Both the position numbers and the translations under genes were made by a program. Below the pieces are notes generated by a model, which was given only the letters and a program-made list of their open reading frames with translations, ran no database searches and was not told where the DNA came from. 16,167 nt of DNA from Ichthyophonus hoferi (taxonomy: Eukaryota > Opisthokonta > Ichthyosporea > Ichthyophonida > Ichthyophonidae): NCBI GenBank assembly GCA_002751075.1, contig NAOQ01000910.1:1-16167 (forward strand), read 5' to 3'. Positions 1-9,959 of the stretch are shown piece by piece. Positions within the stretch are counted from its first letter, which is position 1, and each line of letters begins with the position of its first letter.

Positions 1-54
1 TTATTGTTTGTATTTAGTATTAGTATTATTGTTTGTATTTTGTTTATTGTCTTG

Positions 55-56
<2 letters not shown>

Positions 57-100
<44 letters not shown>
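57..100. repeat. Poly(T) tract of 44 T
   Basis: An uninterrupted run of 44 T lies in the intron just upstream of the first visible EndoG exon, about 80 bases before its acceptor site. It is preceded by TTTG/TATT-rich DNA. It could be a slipped mononucleotide repeat or the tail of a reverse-inserted retroposed sequence; no body of such an element is recognisable next to it. The exact length may be a sequencing estimate. Confidence 0.95.
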
Positions 101-105
<5 letters not shown>

Positions 106-180
106 TTAATTTTATTAATATTATGCTATATTATTTCATCTTGATATATTTTTTTTTAAAAAAATTCTTTTTTCCTACAG

Positions 181-2588
181 GGAAGGAAAATATTAAAGAA
201 TATGAGGCCTTTGTGGTTTCATATGATCGTAGACGCAGGACTGCTAATTGGGTTTGTGAGAGATTAGACAAAGTTACTTTGTCTAAGGTGAGAATGTGGT
301 TATATTAGGAGATTAATCGTAATAGTGATAATAATAATAATAATAATGGTAATATTAATTGAAATAATAATTATATTGATAATATTGGTTGTAGTATTAG
401 CTTTAGTGTTAATTCTAATAATTATGATGGATACATACATATCTTTATCTCTGTATTATATGCTGAAAAACTACTGCCCGCAGCACGTAGGTGATAGACA
501 CAAATGTAAGTTCACAGCGGATATGACAGAACCGGAGATATTTAGAGCACAGTTGAAGGACTATGAGTAAGTATGATGATATCTATGACAGTATGTATTT
601 AGGAAGGGAGGGAGGTATGTGTGTATGTGTGATTGTATGTATGATAGTAGATATATATGCACATCAAACCAGGAAATATTCATGTAAGCTATGAACCCAT
701 ATATATATATATATATATTTATATGGATGTGATATAATTACCAATAACATTGCAGGATCATAGTTTTAAATATTAAATATTTTCAACTCTTATTTTATTC
801 TCTTATCTATAAAAATACCAGCGATTTGTAGAGGGCCGCTGTATTTTAACTCTTGGTTCATATAGGGGAAGTGGGTATGATCGCGGACATCTGGCAGCGG
901 CAGGAAATCATGAGGATACTCAGTCAGCACTATGTGATACATTTACATTAAGTAATATGAGTCCACAGGTAAGGTATACCGTATTTTATGATACATGTTA
1001 TAGTATATGTGATAGTATGTGTAATAATATATATTATATTATATACTATATTATATATTACACTATGTTACGTTTTTATTAAGCAACCAAGGTTTTAATA
1101 TAGTGTAAACCAATTAAAACACACTCATATATATACTGTAATTATATCTGTATATAACATTTAATATATTCTAAATTAATTATTTGGAGTGAAATAGTAA
1201 CACATACATGTCTTTATCAGGTAGGAGTAGGATTTAATCGTGATAAATGGAAACAACTAGAGGGGAGGGTACGTCAGCTGGCCAACAGCTGGGAATATGG
1301 TATATAGACGATGATTTATTTTAATTTCAAAGTTTTAAAATTAATATTTAACTGAAATTGACAGTTTTCCTTGTTCATCTACCAGTGTGGTGTGCATATT
1401 TTTGTGCAACACTGGTTTTTCTAAAAATTAACTCAATAGGTAGCGGGAAAGCATATATACTATATACTATATATATCTCTATACTATGTATAGAAAGTTA
1501 ATTGTATGGGTATGGGTAATGGGGTTGTATGTATCTTATTATTTCCTATCCTATCCTAACTCATCTTTCTTCCTCCCCCTCTCTTTCTGTTTTAACTTAG
1601 TCTATGTCTGTACTGGCACCGTATACCTTGGTACCAGCCAGGCTGGAAAGACTTACACAAATTATGAGGTGATTGGTACAACACCGGTGGCTGTTCCCAC
1701 TCATTTCTATAAAGCAATTCTATTGGAGAATATCCAAACGTAAGTTATATCTTAAATTTAGTCGGTTCATTTTTATTTTACATTATATACTCTATTTACT
1801 ATTTTTTGTTTAAAGTAGGCACATTTTCCTAATTTTATTTAATAATAGTAGCATCATTATATTATATGCAAAAATATAAAAATAGGTTTAAACATAATAT
1901 CATCCGATATAATATGACATAATACAATATAATACATTACATTACATTACAACAAAATGTAGTATAATACAATACAATACAAATATAATAAAATGCAATA
2001 TAATTTAATCTAATGCAATTCATGCAATACAGACCAAAATTTGAGATTCAGGCCTACCTTATGCCTAACATAATGATTCCCAAGACGGACCCACTGGATA
2101 AATTTAAAGTAAATCTGGACGAGGTAAGGCATATGTTATAGAGTATATAGTATAAAGTATATTATACAGTATATAGTACAAGGTATATAGTATAGAATAT
2201 ATAGTATAGTATAGGGTATATAATATAAGTTATATATTATAGAATAGATAGTATAGGGTATTTCCTTAATTTACACCAATTTATGCCCACAAGAAGAATA
2301 TATTTACATGCTGCTATTAGTCAAAATGATATCTATACAACAGTTTGTAGCTTGTAGAGTAAATGTATTTTTTAGGTTAATATAATATATGATTATGTTA
2401 TAATATACTGTACTGCAATACCTTCTACTGTGCACTATAATATTATACAACACCATTTATTATAGTAAGTACTCCCATCTAATCTAATGTACTATTTAAT
2501 AATCCCAATCAATCTTCAGGTAGAAAAACCAGCAGGCTATCTATTCTTTGAATCTGTGAAAAACAAATATACCCTTGTCAGAGTCTAG
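181..2588 (+). CDS. ENDOG: Endonuclease G (mitochondrial DNA/RNA non-specific nuclease), 3' seven exons, 5' partial
   Basis: Coding exons joined by GT-AG introns: 181-287, 484-566, 866-968, 1221-1299, 1601-1739, 2033-2123 and 2520-2588 (stop TAG 2586-2588), about 222 codons. The product matches the EndoG / Serratia-type beta-beta-alpha-metal nuclease family. The first exon reads like the EndoG 'YVLSYDxRxRxAxWVxE' segment. Exon 3 carries GSGYDRGHLAAAGNH with the catalytic histidine at 888-890. Exon 4 keeps the metal-ligand asparagine (1236-1238, in GFNRDKW) and the glutamate (1260-1262). Exon 5 begins the VYVCTG and AVPTHFYKAIL strands, and the last exon ends near the usual EndoG C-terminus. 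Splice phases are consistent across all junctions. In other animals the enzyme sits in the mitochondrial intermembrane space and degrades mitochondrial and, during apoptosis, nuclear DNA. The targeting peptide and the first ~65 residues must lie before the window. EXOG, a paralogue, is less likely because the AAAGNH, SNMSPQ and CTG-strand wording is EndoG-like. No inactivating change is visible. Confidence 0.93.
327..347. repeat. ATA/TAA microsatellite in EndoG intron
   Basis: A short run of the trinucleotide ATA/TAA lies in the intron after the first visible EndoG exon. It continues into looser TAATATT-rich DNA up to about 420. Confidence 0.8.
699..718. repeat. (AT)n microsatellite in EndoG intron
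   Basis: About ten AT dinucleotides lie inside the second intron. They are plain simple-sequence DNA. Confidence 0.85.
1019..1063. repeat. AT-rich imperfect palindrome in EndoG intron
   Basis: The stretch starts GTGTAATA and ends TATTACAC, with alternating ATATTA/TATAAT between, so it reads nearly the same on both strands and could form a cruciform or hairpin. It sits in the intron between the DRGH exon and the next exon. It is probably a product of TA-repeat growth. Confidence 0.6.
1905..2260. repeat. Degenerate AATAC / ATAGTAT simple repeats flanking EndoG exon 2033-2123
   Basis: About 1905-2025 is built of variants of AATAC, AATAT and ATTAC units. About 2130-2260 is built of variants of a roughly 10-base TATAGTATA unit. 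The coding exon 2033-2123 lies between them and is not affected. Confidence 0.7.
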
Positions 2589-2594
2589 ATCTAC

Positions 2595-2600
2595 AATAAA
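2595..2600 (+). promoter_or_regulatory. Poly(A) signal of the EndoG gene
   Basis: A canonical AATAAA lies seven bases after the EndoG stop codon, which would give a very short 3' untranslated region. It is the first such signal downstream of the gene. Confidence 0.6.
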
Positions 2601-3075
2601 GTGCAATATGCCCCATCTACATGGGTCACTGCTACTACTACATGGCTGGATCAATTTAATGAGTTTTTTTTCTTGATTCATTGATGTATTATTTGACAAT
2701 TTAGTTAATTAATGAATAAGTTACCTATTTATAATATTGAATAGCTGTGCATGTATTGGTTGACCACAACTCGTAGTATAAAATTTATTTATATGTTGAG
2801 GATTATACTTGCTAGTGTAAACTAATATCCAGGCACAAACCCAATTAAAATGTTCCAGACATTAATTAGTATTAACACTGTTGTCGTTACAACAATGTAT
2901 AAGGCTAAATTGATAAGATGCCTGTGAATAATGATAGTGAAGCTTCTATAAATGGTCATGGAAAATAACTTTGAATTGAAGCCTCATAATCAATGGGCAG
3001 CCAAAATACTGCAGACTCTCCATTGAGAAATCAACTATTAAATGTTGATTCTATTTCAGACTTATCACCCTTGTA

Positions 3076-3160
3076 AATAATAAAATATGCAATGGCAGAT
3101 GTAATTTTATTATTGCTTATTCTATTGGTTACAGCCATACCTACCAGAAAGTACACCGTC
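3076..3160 (+). repeat. Diverged tandem repeat, copy 1
   Basis: This copy aligns with 3240-3323. Shared landmarks in order are TAAAATA, ATGTAATTTTA, GCCATACCTA and CAGAA. Similarity is roughly 70 percent by eye. The unit spacing is about 164 bases. The origin is unknown. Confidence 0.6.
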
Positions 3161-3239
3161 TGATCTGATCTATATATGCATCATTTTATATTTTTATATT
3201 TTAATTATGATTTTAACTTGTTAATTTATAATACGTGTG

Positions 3240-3323
3240 AATATTAAAATACGTAATGCCATATGTAATTTTAGAATAGCATAATCATTCAGTAATGGCC
3301 ATACCTAGCAGAACGCACCACAT
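3240..3323 (+). repeat. Diverged tandem repeat, copy 2
   Basis: This is the second copy of the unit at 3076-3160, with the same landmark order (TAAAATA, ATGTAATTTTA, GCCATACCTA, CAGAA). It is followed by CGCACCAC, a string that also occurs near 15026. Confidence 0.6.
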
Positions 3324-3837
3324 CTTGTCCATTTGGGGAAGTAAACGTGCCAATAAATGTTGCTAGTGGTAAGATTTCACATGGGAATACCACGTGCAAA
3401 AATATTTTTAATTTTTATTATAAATAGTATAATAGATACCAAGTGCATTATCATATAGTGTAACATAATATTAAATGTAGGGTAGTTTATAAAGAAGTAG
3501 GAGACCATAAAAAAAATCCACGTGCTGTAATCTTGATATATATTAATTCAAGTAATACAATGTAATATAATAGCTTATATATGTTTGAAATGCGTGGTTT
3601 ATTAATATGTTGTTACCATTACTTATAATTAGTAGTAAAATGAGGAAGACTTATTCATATTGCAATTTTTATTAACTAATCCCATAGCTATTTATTATTC
3701 TAAGGCCTACATAAAAGAATAAGGTGAAATAAAATTATATCAAAATTTATTTTCAATTTAATTGATCTCCACTTCTTTATTATTATGGTCGACTGTAGTC
3801 AATTTTCGGTGGTGAACTGATAACCACTTTGAAAAAC

Positions 3838-4395
3838 ATCCTCCCCCTCCATCAGTTCAGCCATTTTAGGTGCGGAAGGTGGGGTTGAATCTATGGTTGA
3901 ATCTGCAGAAGGTTTAAGTTGGTTTTAGCACAATAGTTTTGCCAGAAGAATTGGATTTAGAAAGTGTAAGTGGCAGTGGAAGCGCCGCTAGGTTGTTGGG
4001 CTTTAATAACCCTATCAGAAGTCTCTTCGTCCATTGCTGACAACTCTTCTGTGCTCGTCAAAGTTACTAATTATGAATCAGTGGAAGTCAATTTCTCAAG
4101 GCTAAAATTTGACAAATTTGTTACGGAAGGAAGAGAGGGGTTAGGTAGTGCCAATGATTGTCTGGTAAGAACAGTCTTGTAGGTCGCTGTACTGGCTGAA
4201 TTGCTAGAATCTGAAGAAATAATAACTTTCGTTTTCTTTTTTGATCTGGCAGACTAAAGAATAGTTTTAGATGTCAGTGGTAGAGTGCGTTTGATACTCT
4301 TTCTGAATCCAGATCTCTTACGTGATATAAAAAATAAATCCCAAATTTGTGCTGTAAAAGATTTCTTATAATTTCTCCGGTCCAGAATAAGGGAC
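3838..4395 (-). mobile_element. Fossil fragment of LTR-element gag-like N-terminal region, reverse orientation
   Basis: Read on the minus strand, this stretch resembles the gag-like starts of the copia array downstream. It has a basic cluster with SKKKTK followed by a serine-rich IISSDSS stretch, then an acidic part containing KAQQP. KAQQP followed by ...AST also occurs in the region at 9029-9454. The lower-coordinate end shows a polypurine stretch on the minus strand (complement of TCCTCCCCCTCCA) followed by TGTT, which resembles the polypurine tract/LTR junction of such elements. No LTR could be recognised on either side. It is broken and old. The homology rests on short motifs and composition, so the family placement is tentative. 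Confidence 0.4.
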
Positions 4396-5900
4396 TGAGT
4401 TGGCGTTAGGTAGTTTCCCGCCTATCTACTTACCTGTTAGCATAGGCAAATATGGTCCTCACATGGGTAGTTCAAAATTTAGAATTTAGAAATAATACCT
4501 TATTGTAAGGGGAAGATTATACGTATGACCGCTTACACTACTCTTTTCACTCGGACTTGTTCCTCAATGCTAAAATGAGATGTAGTTAGGTTACCACATT
4601 GAACGTGTAAACTTTGCCGCAAAACTAAGCATAGGATCTATGGTGAAACCCCATGGCTGACCCACGGACCAATCGGTATACTAATCTAATTAGACCGAAA
4701 TAAAAATATCTATTTGCAAGTATTTCATTGCCCATTGATTTCATGAGCCTCAGCTCCAATAAATTAAATCTAGATAGGATTACCCAATAAAGTTATCCAG
4801 TACGAGGTTAAGCTATTAATAAATTAACGTAAGTAAGCAATAAACAAATCTAATTACTAGCGTAATATAACAACGCATTTAGCTTTGATTTTATAAAAAG
4901 GAAATAATAATTGTCATACACACGGTACATTACTGTAATTTTCTGTATTAGTATTTCCAATATATTTCGTCTAGTTACTTGCATTCAATCCCATTCATTT
5001 CCAAGAATCATTATACCCCAAAGAGTATTGGCTATTTTTCTTTCATCTAATCCTGACTATTTTGTTAAGAGTAGGGTAATAATTTTATCAAATCACGCAA
5101 GTATTGTTAGGGCTGCAGTTTATTTCAAAGACGTTTTTTTTTCTTTCTATGTCATCTTAAGAACCTCTTTTTATTTTTTATAATAATACCATAAAAGCCA
5201 GTTTGAGATATTTTCGGGCTGCTTACTTTTAATAATCCACACCTGGAACATATACTTGTAAAAAAACATAAAGTAGTAGTTGAAATGTGTCTTTCTTTTC
5301 AATATCATATCTTCCATTCTTCCAAATGGAATTCCAGAAAAGCTAAATAAATGCCCAGTTTTCTGTGGTTCCTTGCCATGAGATCAAATCTCATTATTAA
5401 ATTTTTTCTTTTCTCTTTTTCATAATTGATCAAGGGTTTTTCATGTTTTATTTTATATAAACGAAAAACAAACGGTCAAATGTTTACACCGACTTTTAAA
5501 ATACCGTGACCAGATCAGCGTTTGATCTAAAACCCAATTTACATTTCTTAATGGCCCGCCGTGTAAGAACACGATTTTGTTATCGATACCGGCCTTGGGT
5601 GTAATTCCCCATTTCGGTTTAGCTTAGGCAGATTATTACACTTAGAGCATAAAAATATGAAAAGGGAAGATCGAAAAAACCTTAATGTAGTGACTACTTA
5701 ACTTAGGATTGTACGAACTGGTTAATTCCTGTTGACATTTTGAAGTGACTGTGGCATGACAGCCAATGTAAAAAAAAAACGAAGATGATTGGCCAAACTT
5801 TATATTAAATGTTTCTGCTGGCTCTGGTTCTGACTTTGGCTCTGCTGTAGGCTTTGGCGTCTGGCGTCTGGCGGCTGGAAGTTGAGGTTATATATGGGTG
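4396..5900. other. Intergenic DNA without a recognisable gene
   Basis: No exon with a plausible protein was found on either strand. The longer open stretches (for example 4911-5183) encode only low-complexity hydrophobic sequence expected by chance in AT-rich DNA. About 5815-5880 is a GC-richer run of degenerate CTGGCT/CTGGCGT units upstream of the next gene; it may be promoter-proximal or a decayed minisatellite. ATTGGCCAA at about 5788 is a CCAAT-type sequence. Confidence 0.5.
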
Positions 5901-5980
5901 TTGCCCAGTTGTTTTGCGCATGGCCTTACTGACTATAAATATATCACGATTGGGAAGTTTATGGTCTGTGAAGCCCATTT

Positions 5981-5990
5981 TATATAAAAA
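5981..5990 (+). promoter_or_regulatory. Probable TATA box of the secreted-protein gene
   Basis: TATATAAAAA lies 46 bases before the ATG at 6036. Transcription starting about 30 bases downstream would give a leader of roughly 20-30 bases, normal for a compact invertebrate gene. A second TATA-like string (TATAAATATA) lies near 5934. Confidence 0.5.
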
Positions 5991-6035
5991 GAAAGGGGAC
6001 TACCAAATCATAGTATTTATTGTAATTACAGTATA

Positions 6036-7132
6036 ATGTTGCGACTGAGTGCCACTTTAATACTTCTTGTGCTTGCCCATGTGGGCAGTAGTACGTATTG
6101 TCGCCTTTCTAGCCCAGATCGCTGTAAGTATCAATTTGCATAGTAGCTTGACGGGGGGCATACTGTGAACATGCCTATCATAAACTCAGCATTGCTGTAC
6201 CTTTGTGATCTTTTTATATACCGTTTTTCTCAGAAGGCCTTCCCATGATTTTTCTTTAACCTTTTATTTGTTTCAATTTATAAACACATCGTAGCTTTAA
6301 GCATTATTGCTTTGACTAACCCAAGTATTAACCTACCTCAGTGGCTGGCTATGAGTTGCCAAAATGTGAGCTTGCAAGCAAGGCCATAACAAAGTTTTGG
6401 CGAATTACCTTGGATAAGCCTAGCTTAGTCAAGGATGTATCGGTACGTTGTTTTGGTGAAAGCTTTTTGGCATCTTCATTCACCAATGCATATAGCCATA
6501 ATAATGCAAAAATGCCTAACTGTTGATTTCTTTAAATACATATTATGGCTTTTTTATGGTTATTGTTGTGCGGATACTTGTGCTTTGGTAAGCAGGGTAT
6601 AGTTTTAATATTGTGTATGAGCCCACTGCATTAAGGTACACTGCATTAGAAAGGTTTATTAGTTCTTCTTGTTGACATTATTTTTCTCTACAGATCAGTG
6701 TCAGGCATGGGAAGAGCCTTGGTCCACTAAAATATACAGTGACAGTGGATGGTGAGTGGTGTGGTGAAGTATACCAGAATACTGAAGTAAACTTGTTTCA
6801 AATTACTTGCGCAAACGGTGGAATTAAAGGTTCTGTAATTGAGTATTCCACGGAAAACGACTTTTCCATCGACTTCCAGTATTGCGATTTTGATGTGTGT
6901 GGAGATGGAACACCCCAAATTGAGTGTAAGTATTGATTTTGGCTTGAGAGATAATACGACTACTCTTAGTGCATATGCATGTTTGAAAGTATAATTTAGC
7001 CATTTTTTTGTATGTTAACATAGGGTTTTGTGTGGCCATTCATTTGGGCTCGGTTTTTTAAGGTGGTTTTCTTGAATATAAAATTTTGTTTTTTAGTTTT
7101 CTAACAAAACATCTTATTATGCAGTATTTTGA
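6036..7132 (+). CDS. Small secreted six-cysteine protein, F5/8-C / F-type-lectin-like (galactose-binding-like) fold
   Basis: Proposed exons are 6036-6123, 6342-6442, 6694-6925 and 7125-7132, all with GT-AG borders and compatible phases, giving about 142 residues. Residues 1-19 are a clear signal peptide (MLRLSATLILLVLAHVGSS), so the product is secreted or luminal. The mature part has six cysteines (22, 38, 86, 102, 127, 132). From residue 48 the pattern FWRITLDKP..VKD, then YTVTVDG.WCG (77-87), LFQITC (97-102), GGIKGS (105-110) and CDFDVCG (127-133) is the strand order of discoidin-like / F-type lectin jelly-roll domains, which bind sugars or other surface ligands. The ligand cannot be told: the usual HRR-type fucose motif is not evident. 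The second intron has an alternative donor at 6437, which would drop two residues. Without the last intron the protein would end three codons after residue 140. The gene is real with fair certainty; the family name is an inference. Confidence 0.7.
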
Positions 7133-7264
7133 AGATCAGACACAAGACACACTCCACTCTTCCATTAAAAATAAGTCACCTAAATTTGGACCCAGACATT
7201 AAACTAATTGGAGAAATTAAGATCAAGTTATGATCAAGAAATTTGAGTGGACCTCATAGAACTC

Positions 7265-7314
7265 CAGTGAATTGCATTAACCAATAAGAATTTATTCTTT
7301 TTCCATCTGGATTG
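7265..7314 (+). repeat. CCAAT/TATA-type dispersed repeat, copy 1 (in 3' UTR)
   Basis: This copy aligns with 8579-8634 and 15155-15209, sharing TGAATT, CCAATAAGA and CCAT...ATTG. It is the most diverged of the three and lies in the presumed 3' untranslated region of the secreted-protein gene. Confidence 0.4.
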
Positions 7315-7367
7315 AAATGCAGAATATAGCTATATTGACATTTACAATGTATTAAAGATGCAAAAAG

Positions 7368-7373
7368 AATAAA
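7368..7373 (+). promoter_or_regulatory. Probable poly(A) signal of the secreted-protein gene
   Basis: AATAAA lies about 235 bases after the stop codon at 7130-7132. It is inside AT-rich DNA where such strings arise by chance, so the assignment is plausible rather than firm. Confidence 0.4.
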
Positions 7374-7781
7374 AAGAATCTAAACAAATAATAGCAACAT
7401 AAATAATGACGTGAAAACCATTATAAATAAAGCTGTACATTTCTTACTATTGCGTTAAAAATATCTTATATATATATATATTCACTTTGATGGTTAAAAA
7501 ATATTAGGTCTGCATTTCATAATAATTGTATTTTATTATAATGTCTAGTCTTTTATTGGCATTTAATTATAATAATCAATGTTCTGATATGTCTCTTATC
7601 TAGAATACAGAGAACGTTTTAATTGCTTTTGATAGTAATAATTATTATCACTTACATTCAGTCTTAGCCTCTATCACTAACTGTTTACACTGTGTTGTTA
7701 CTACAATAACATAAAACAACTAAGGCAGGAGTCTCTCCTGAAATTTTAGAAGAAAACTACAGACGCTTAGAAATAAAACCT
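7374..7781. other. AT-rich spacer before the first copia LTR
   Basis: No coding region is recognisable. The stretch contains an (AT) run near 7468-7480. It ends at the TGT that opens the first LTR. No clear polypurine tract precedes that LTR, as expected if it is the 5' LTR of an element or a solo remnant. Confidence 0.5.
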
Positions 7782-8347
7782 TGTTGAGGTATTTTAGCCT
7801 CTAAAAATGTTTGGTCGAATATTTCCTGATGTCTTGTACAAACATAACTAATGTTTATGTAGTATTAAATCTCTAAATGTTAAATAGTATTTAGAATAAA
7901 GATTTATTCGGTAATTAAATGGTGGACATTAAGTAATGACGCTTAATTAATTACAAGATGTCACTAGTTACATTTAATTAAGACTAGATTTTAGTGCAGC
8001 TTAGAATGTAAATTTATCATGGTTTTAATATTCAATTGCACATAATGATTGATAATACATACGTGATATATAGCAAGCAGAATAAACCTTTGCATATTCC
8101 TTGGACAACTGAGAGATAACAATTTATGTTGGATAAGTTTTAGAATGATCCTATGAATATTTACTGGATATATGTTACTAACATGTTAGATAACAGCTAA
8201 GTCTAATTTCTATTCAATAATATGCCTATCTCTAATGTTTATCACATGGTCAACTGGTATTAACTTATACCAAAAACTATATAACCAGTAATCACAGACT
8301 TAGTCTAAATCATGATTTTGTAGTATAGCACAGTAAAGTAAAGTACA
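7782..8347 (+). repeat. Copia LTR, copy 1
   Basis: It opens TGTTGAGG and ends GTACA, giving the TG...CA termini of an LTR. It aligns along its length with 10539-11053 and 13888-14408: GATGTCTTGTAC near 7826, TTAATTA...GACTAGAT, CATAATGATTGATAATAC, TTAGATAACA, and a TATA box TATATAACC at 8278-8286 about 70 bases before its end. Its orientation agrees with the + strand coding remnants that follow. Confidence 0.7.
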
Positions 8348-8578
8348 TACTATTTATTCATTATAAGAGGTAGTAATGACTATTGAGAGTAGAAATATTC
8401 CTACTCCTACTCCTACTGCTCTATAAGTCAAATGTAAAACTGTTATTGGAACCAAAGCGTTCAATGTTTTTCGTTCCAGCTTATTTCTTTATCGTACCAG
8501 ACTGAGCTATCCTAATAAGGACATGATAGTATAGGTATTGAGATAAGATCAAACAATCTTAGTGGCTCTGTGATCTGT

Positions 8579-8634
8579 CATGAATTGTATTGGCCAATAA
8601 GACGTTTATATAATTGATCCCATTTAGACTATTG
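8579..8634 (+). repeat. CCAAT/TATA-type dispersed repeat, copy 2
   Basis: The stretch ATTGGCCAATAAG followed by TTTATATAATTG and CCATTTAG matches 15155-15209 at roughly 80-85 percent by eye over 56 bases. The combination of a CCAAT box and a TATA box suggests the core promoter of an LTR U3 region. Confidence 0.55.
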
Positions 8635-8667
8635 CTTATATTATCTTAAACAAAGATTGGAAAGCGT

Positions 8668-8683
8668 AAAAAAAAAAAAAAAA
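8668..8683. repeat. Poly(A) run of 16 A
   Basis: Sixteen consecutive A lie about 34 bases after the second CCAAT/TATA repeat copy. It is simple sequence, and no retroposed body is recognisable upstream. Confidence 0.9.
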
Positions 8684-8884
8684 CAAATACAGAAAGATCT
8701 GGTTTCATTCATGCGTTTTATATTATGTCTATAGTTGTCAAAGAATTTAAAATAAATAATTCATATACTATACTAGAACGCCAACTAGTTGAGTTTAATT
8801 TTTATACTTCCAACAATAATAATACCGTAGCTATATACACGCAGCCATAGTTAAATTATAGTTATTACGTATACAATATAACGC

Positions 8885-9917
8885 CGGGTAAGAGGCTAAA
8901 AGCTTCCATATCTATTGATCAACAGAGAAAGATTCAAGAGCAAATAACTAGAGCTTTATCCTGCCCTCTATCTGACGACGATCATCTAATAGAAATAAGT
9001 AAAGCAGATACTAAGCCTATTTCCAATAATGGCCATAGACATTACAGCTAACCTAAAATCTGTAGGGAAAAAGAAGCAATTCATCCAACTCTCCCCTGAT
9101 ACAAGTGACGAAAATATTTTAAAAAATCTCCTTGAGGACTTGGATATTGGTACAAGTCCCAAATCTAGTGAAGCAATAGAGGGACATTACATGCTTGTCG
9201 ACAGTGACGCCGAGTTTACAACAATCAGTGAAAACTCCAACAGGGAATTGAAAGCTCAGCAACCTAAAAGCGCTTCTACTGACAACTCCAATCTACTTAA
9301 CAAAGAACCTACATATAGAACCATGCTAGGGGAGCAGGACACTAACGTTTTACAAGAACATGGTCTTTTCGTGGGACAGCAACAATTGATTCTTGGCATT
9401 CACCCAGTTTTTAGAACTGAGATAATAGAGCAATTGCTCATGCAATTGGGATGAAGGGCACCTAAAGTTATCCCACTTCTTCCAATTTCCAAAGAACCGA
9501 TCTTTTCAGGAAAACAACATGGAATCAGTTACACCAAGTAGGCTACGTGTATCAAAGACAAGATGCAGGTTTTTCATGTGTCTACAGGCGAGAGAAGATG
9601 AGCCAACTATTCAACAGCTATACACTATTTATATGCATCAGTATCAATGAAGCAACGTTTGATAGCAGGTTGTGAGTAAAATTAAATTTGCATTCTCAAC
9701 ATGGAAAGGGATGAAAAGCCTATTTTATGAAAAAGATATGGTACAGCAGACTACTTGCATGTTGGAATATTTTAAAAAATCTTTGAAAACAACAGAATAT
9801 GGCAATGAATATATTGCAAGAGTAGTGATTTACAGAAAAAGACTTAAAGGAACAATTATGGAGCAGCATTTCCAAGCTATTATCACAAAGATAATCTTTG
9901 ACCTGCAGTCAATATGA
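8885..9917 (+). mobile_element. Fossil gag-like region of first copia element
   Basis: Basic and acidic low-complexity stretches occur in the same order as in the other gag-like starts. A KRLKASISID segment comes first, then GKKKQFIQL followed by an acidic serine-rich part with EGHYMLVDSDAEF; compare EGYHMSLDNEAES in the copy at 11088-11384. Further on, about 9672-9917, a stretch with TTEYGNEYIARV and QHFQAIITKII has the helical look of copia gag capsid regions. The region is broken and eroded. The gag assignment rests on position after an LTR and on similarity between copies; no zinc knuckle is visible. Confidence 0.55.
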
Positions 9918-9959
9918 CACGGAGGTCAAATCCAAGCTTTCCGTCATGTTGCCAAAAGT

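Larger units (their letters stand above)
2601..3837. other. AT-rich intergenic DNA without a recognisable gene
   Basis: I see no coding exon on either strand. The stretch holds a diverged tandem duplication (listed separately), two CACGTG palindromes at 3391-3396 and 3519-3524, and long A/T-rich runs. Part of it (about 3384-3450) resembles DNA around 15025-15090, so some of it is probably old dispersed repeat. Confidence 0.6.
8380..8884 (+). mobile_element. Leader region after LTR 1, interrupted by second LTR-like sequence
   Basis: About 8380-8470 resembles the DNA that follows the other two LTRs (AGAG..GA..ATA.CTAC and GTCAAA.G.AAA). From about 8480 the sequence changes and contains one copy of the CCAAT/TATA dispersed repeat (8579-8634) and an A16 run, then gag-like sequence resumes at about 8885. 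The simplest reading is a second LTR-like insertion into the first element. Its borders are not clear. Confidence 0.35.

Noticed and set aside
33-180. Open frame with a methionine upstream of the first EndoG exon
   Set aside because: The residues before the splice acceptor at 179-180 are poly-phenylalanine from the T tract and AT-rich intron. They do not resemble the EndoG N-terminus.
3970-4182. 70-codon open frame on the + strand
   Set aside because: It is the antisense of the gag-like minus-strand fragment and its translation resembles nothing known.
4911-5183. 90-codon open frame rich in I, F, S and Y
   Set aside because: The composition is typical of translated AT-rich noncoding DNA. 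There is no domain, signal or splice context that supports it.
5854-6036. 60-codon open frame overlapping the promoter of the secreted-protein gene
   Set aside because: It runs through the TATA box up to the ATG of a gene with a clear signal peptide, and its own translation has no features.
6727-7039. Two minus-strand open frames across the secreted-protein gene
   Set aside because: They are shadows of the + strand exon 6694-6925, whose reading is supported by splice sites and cysteine pattern.
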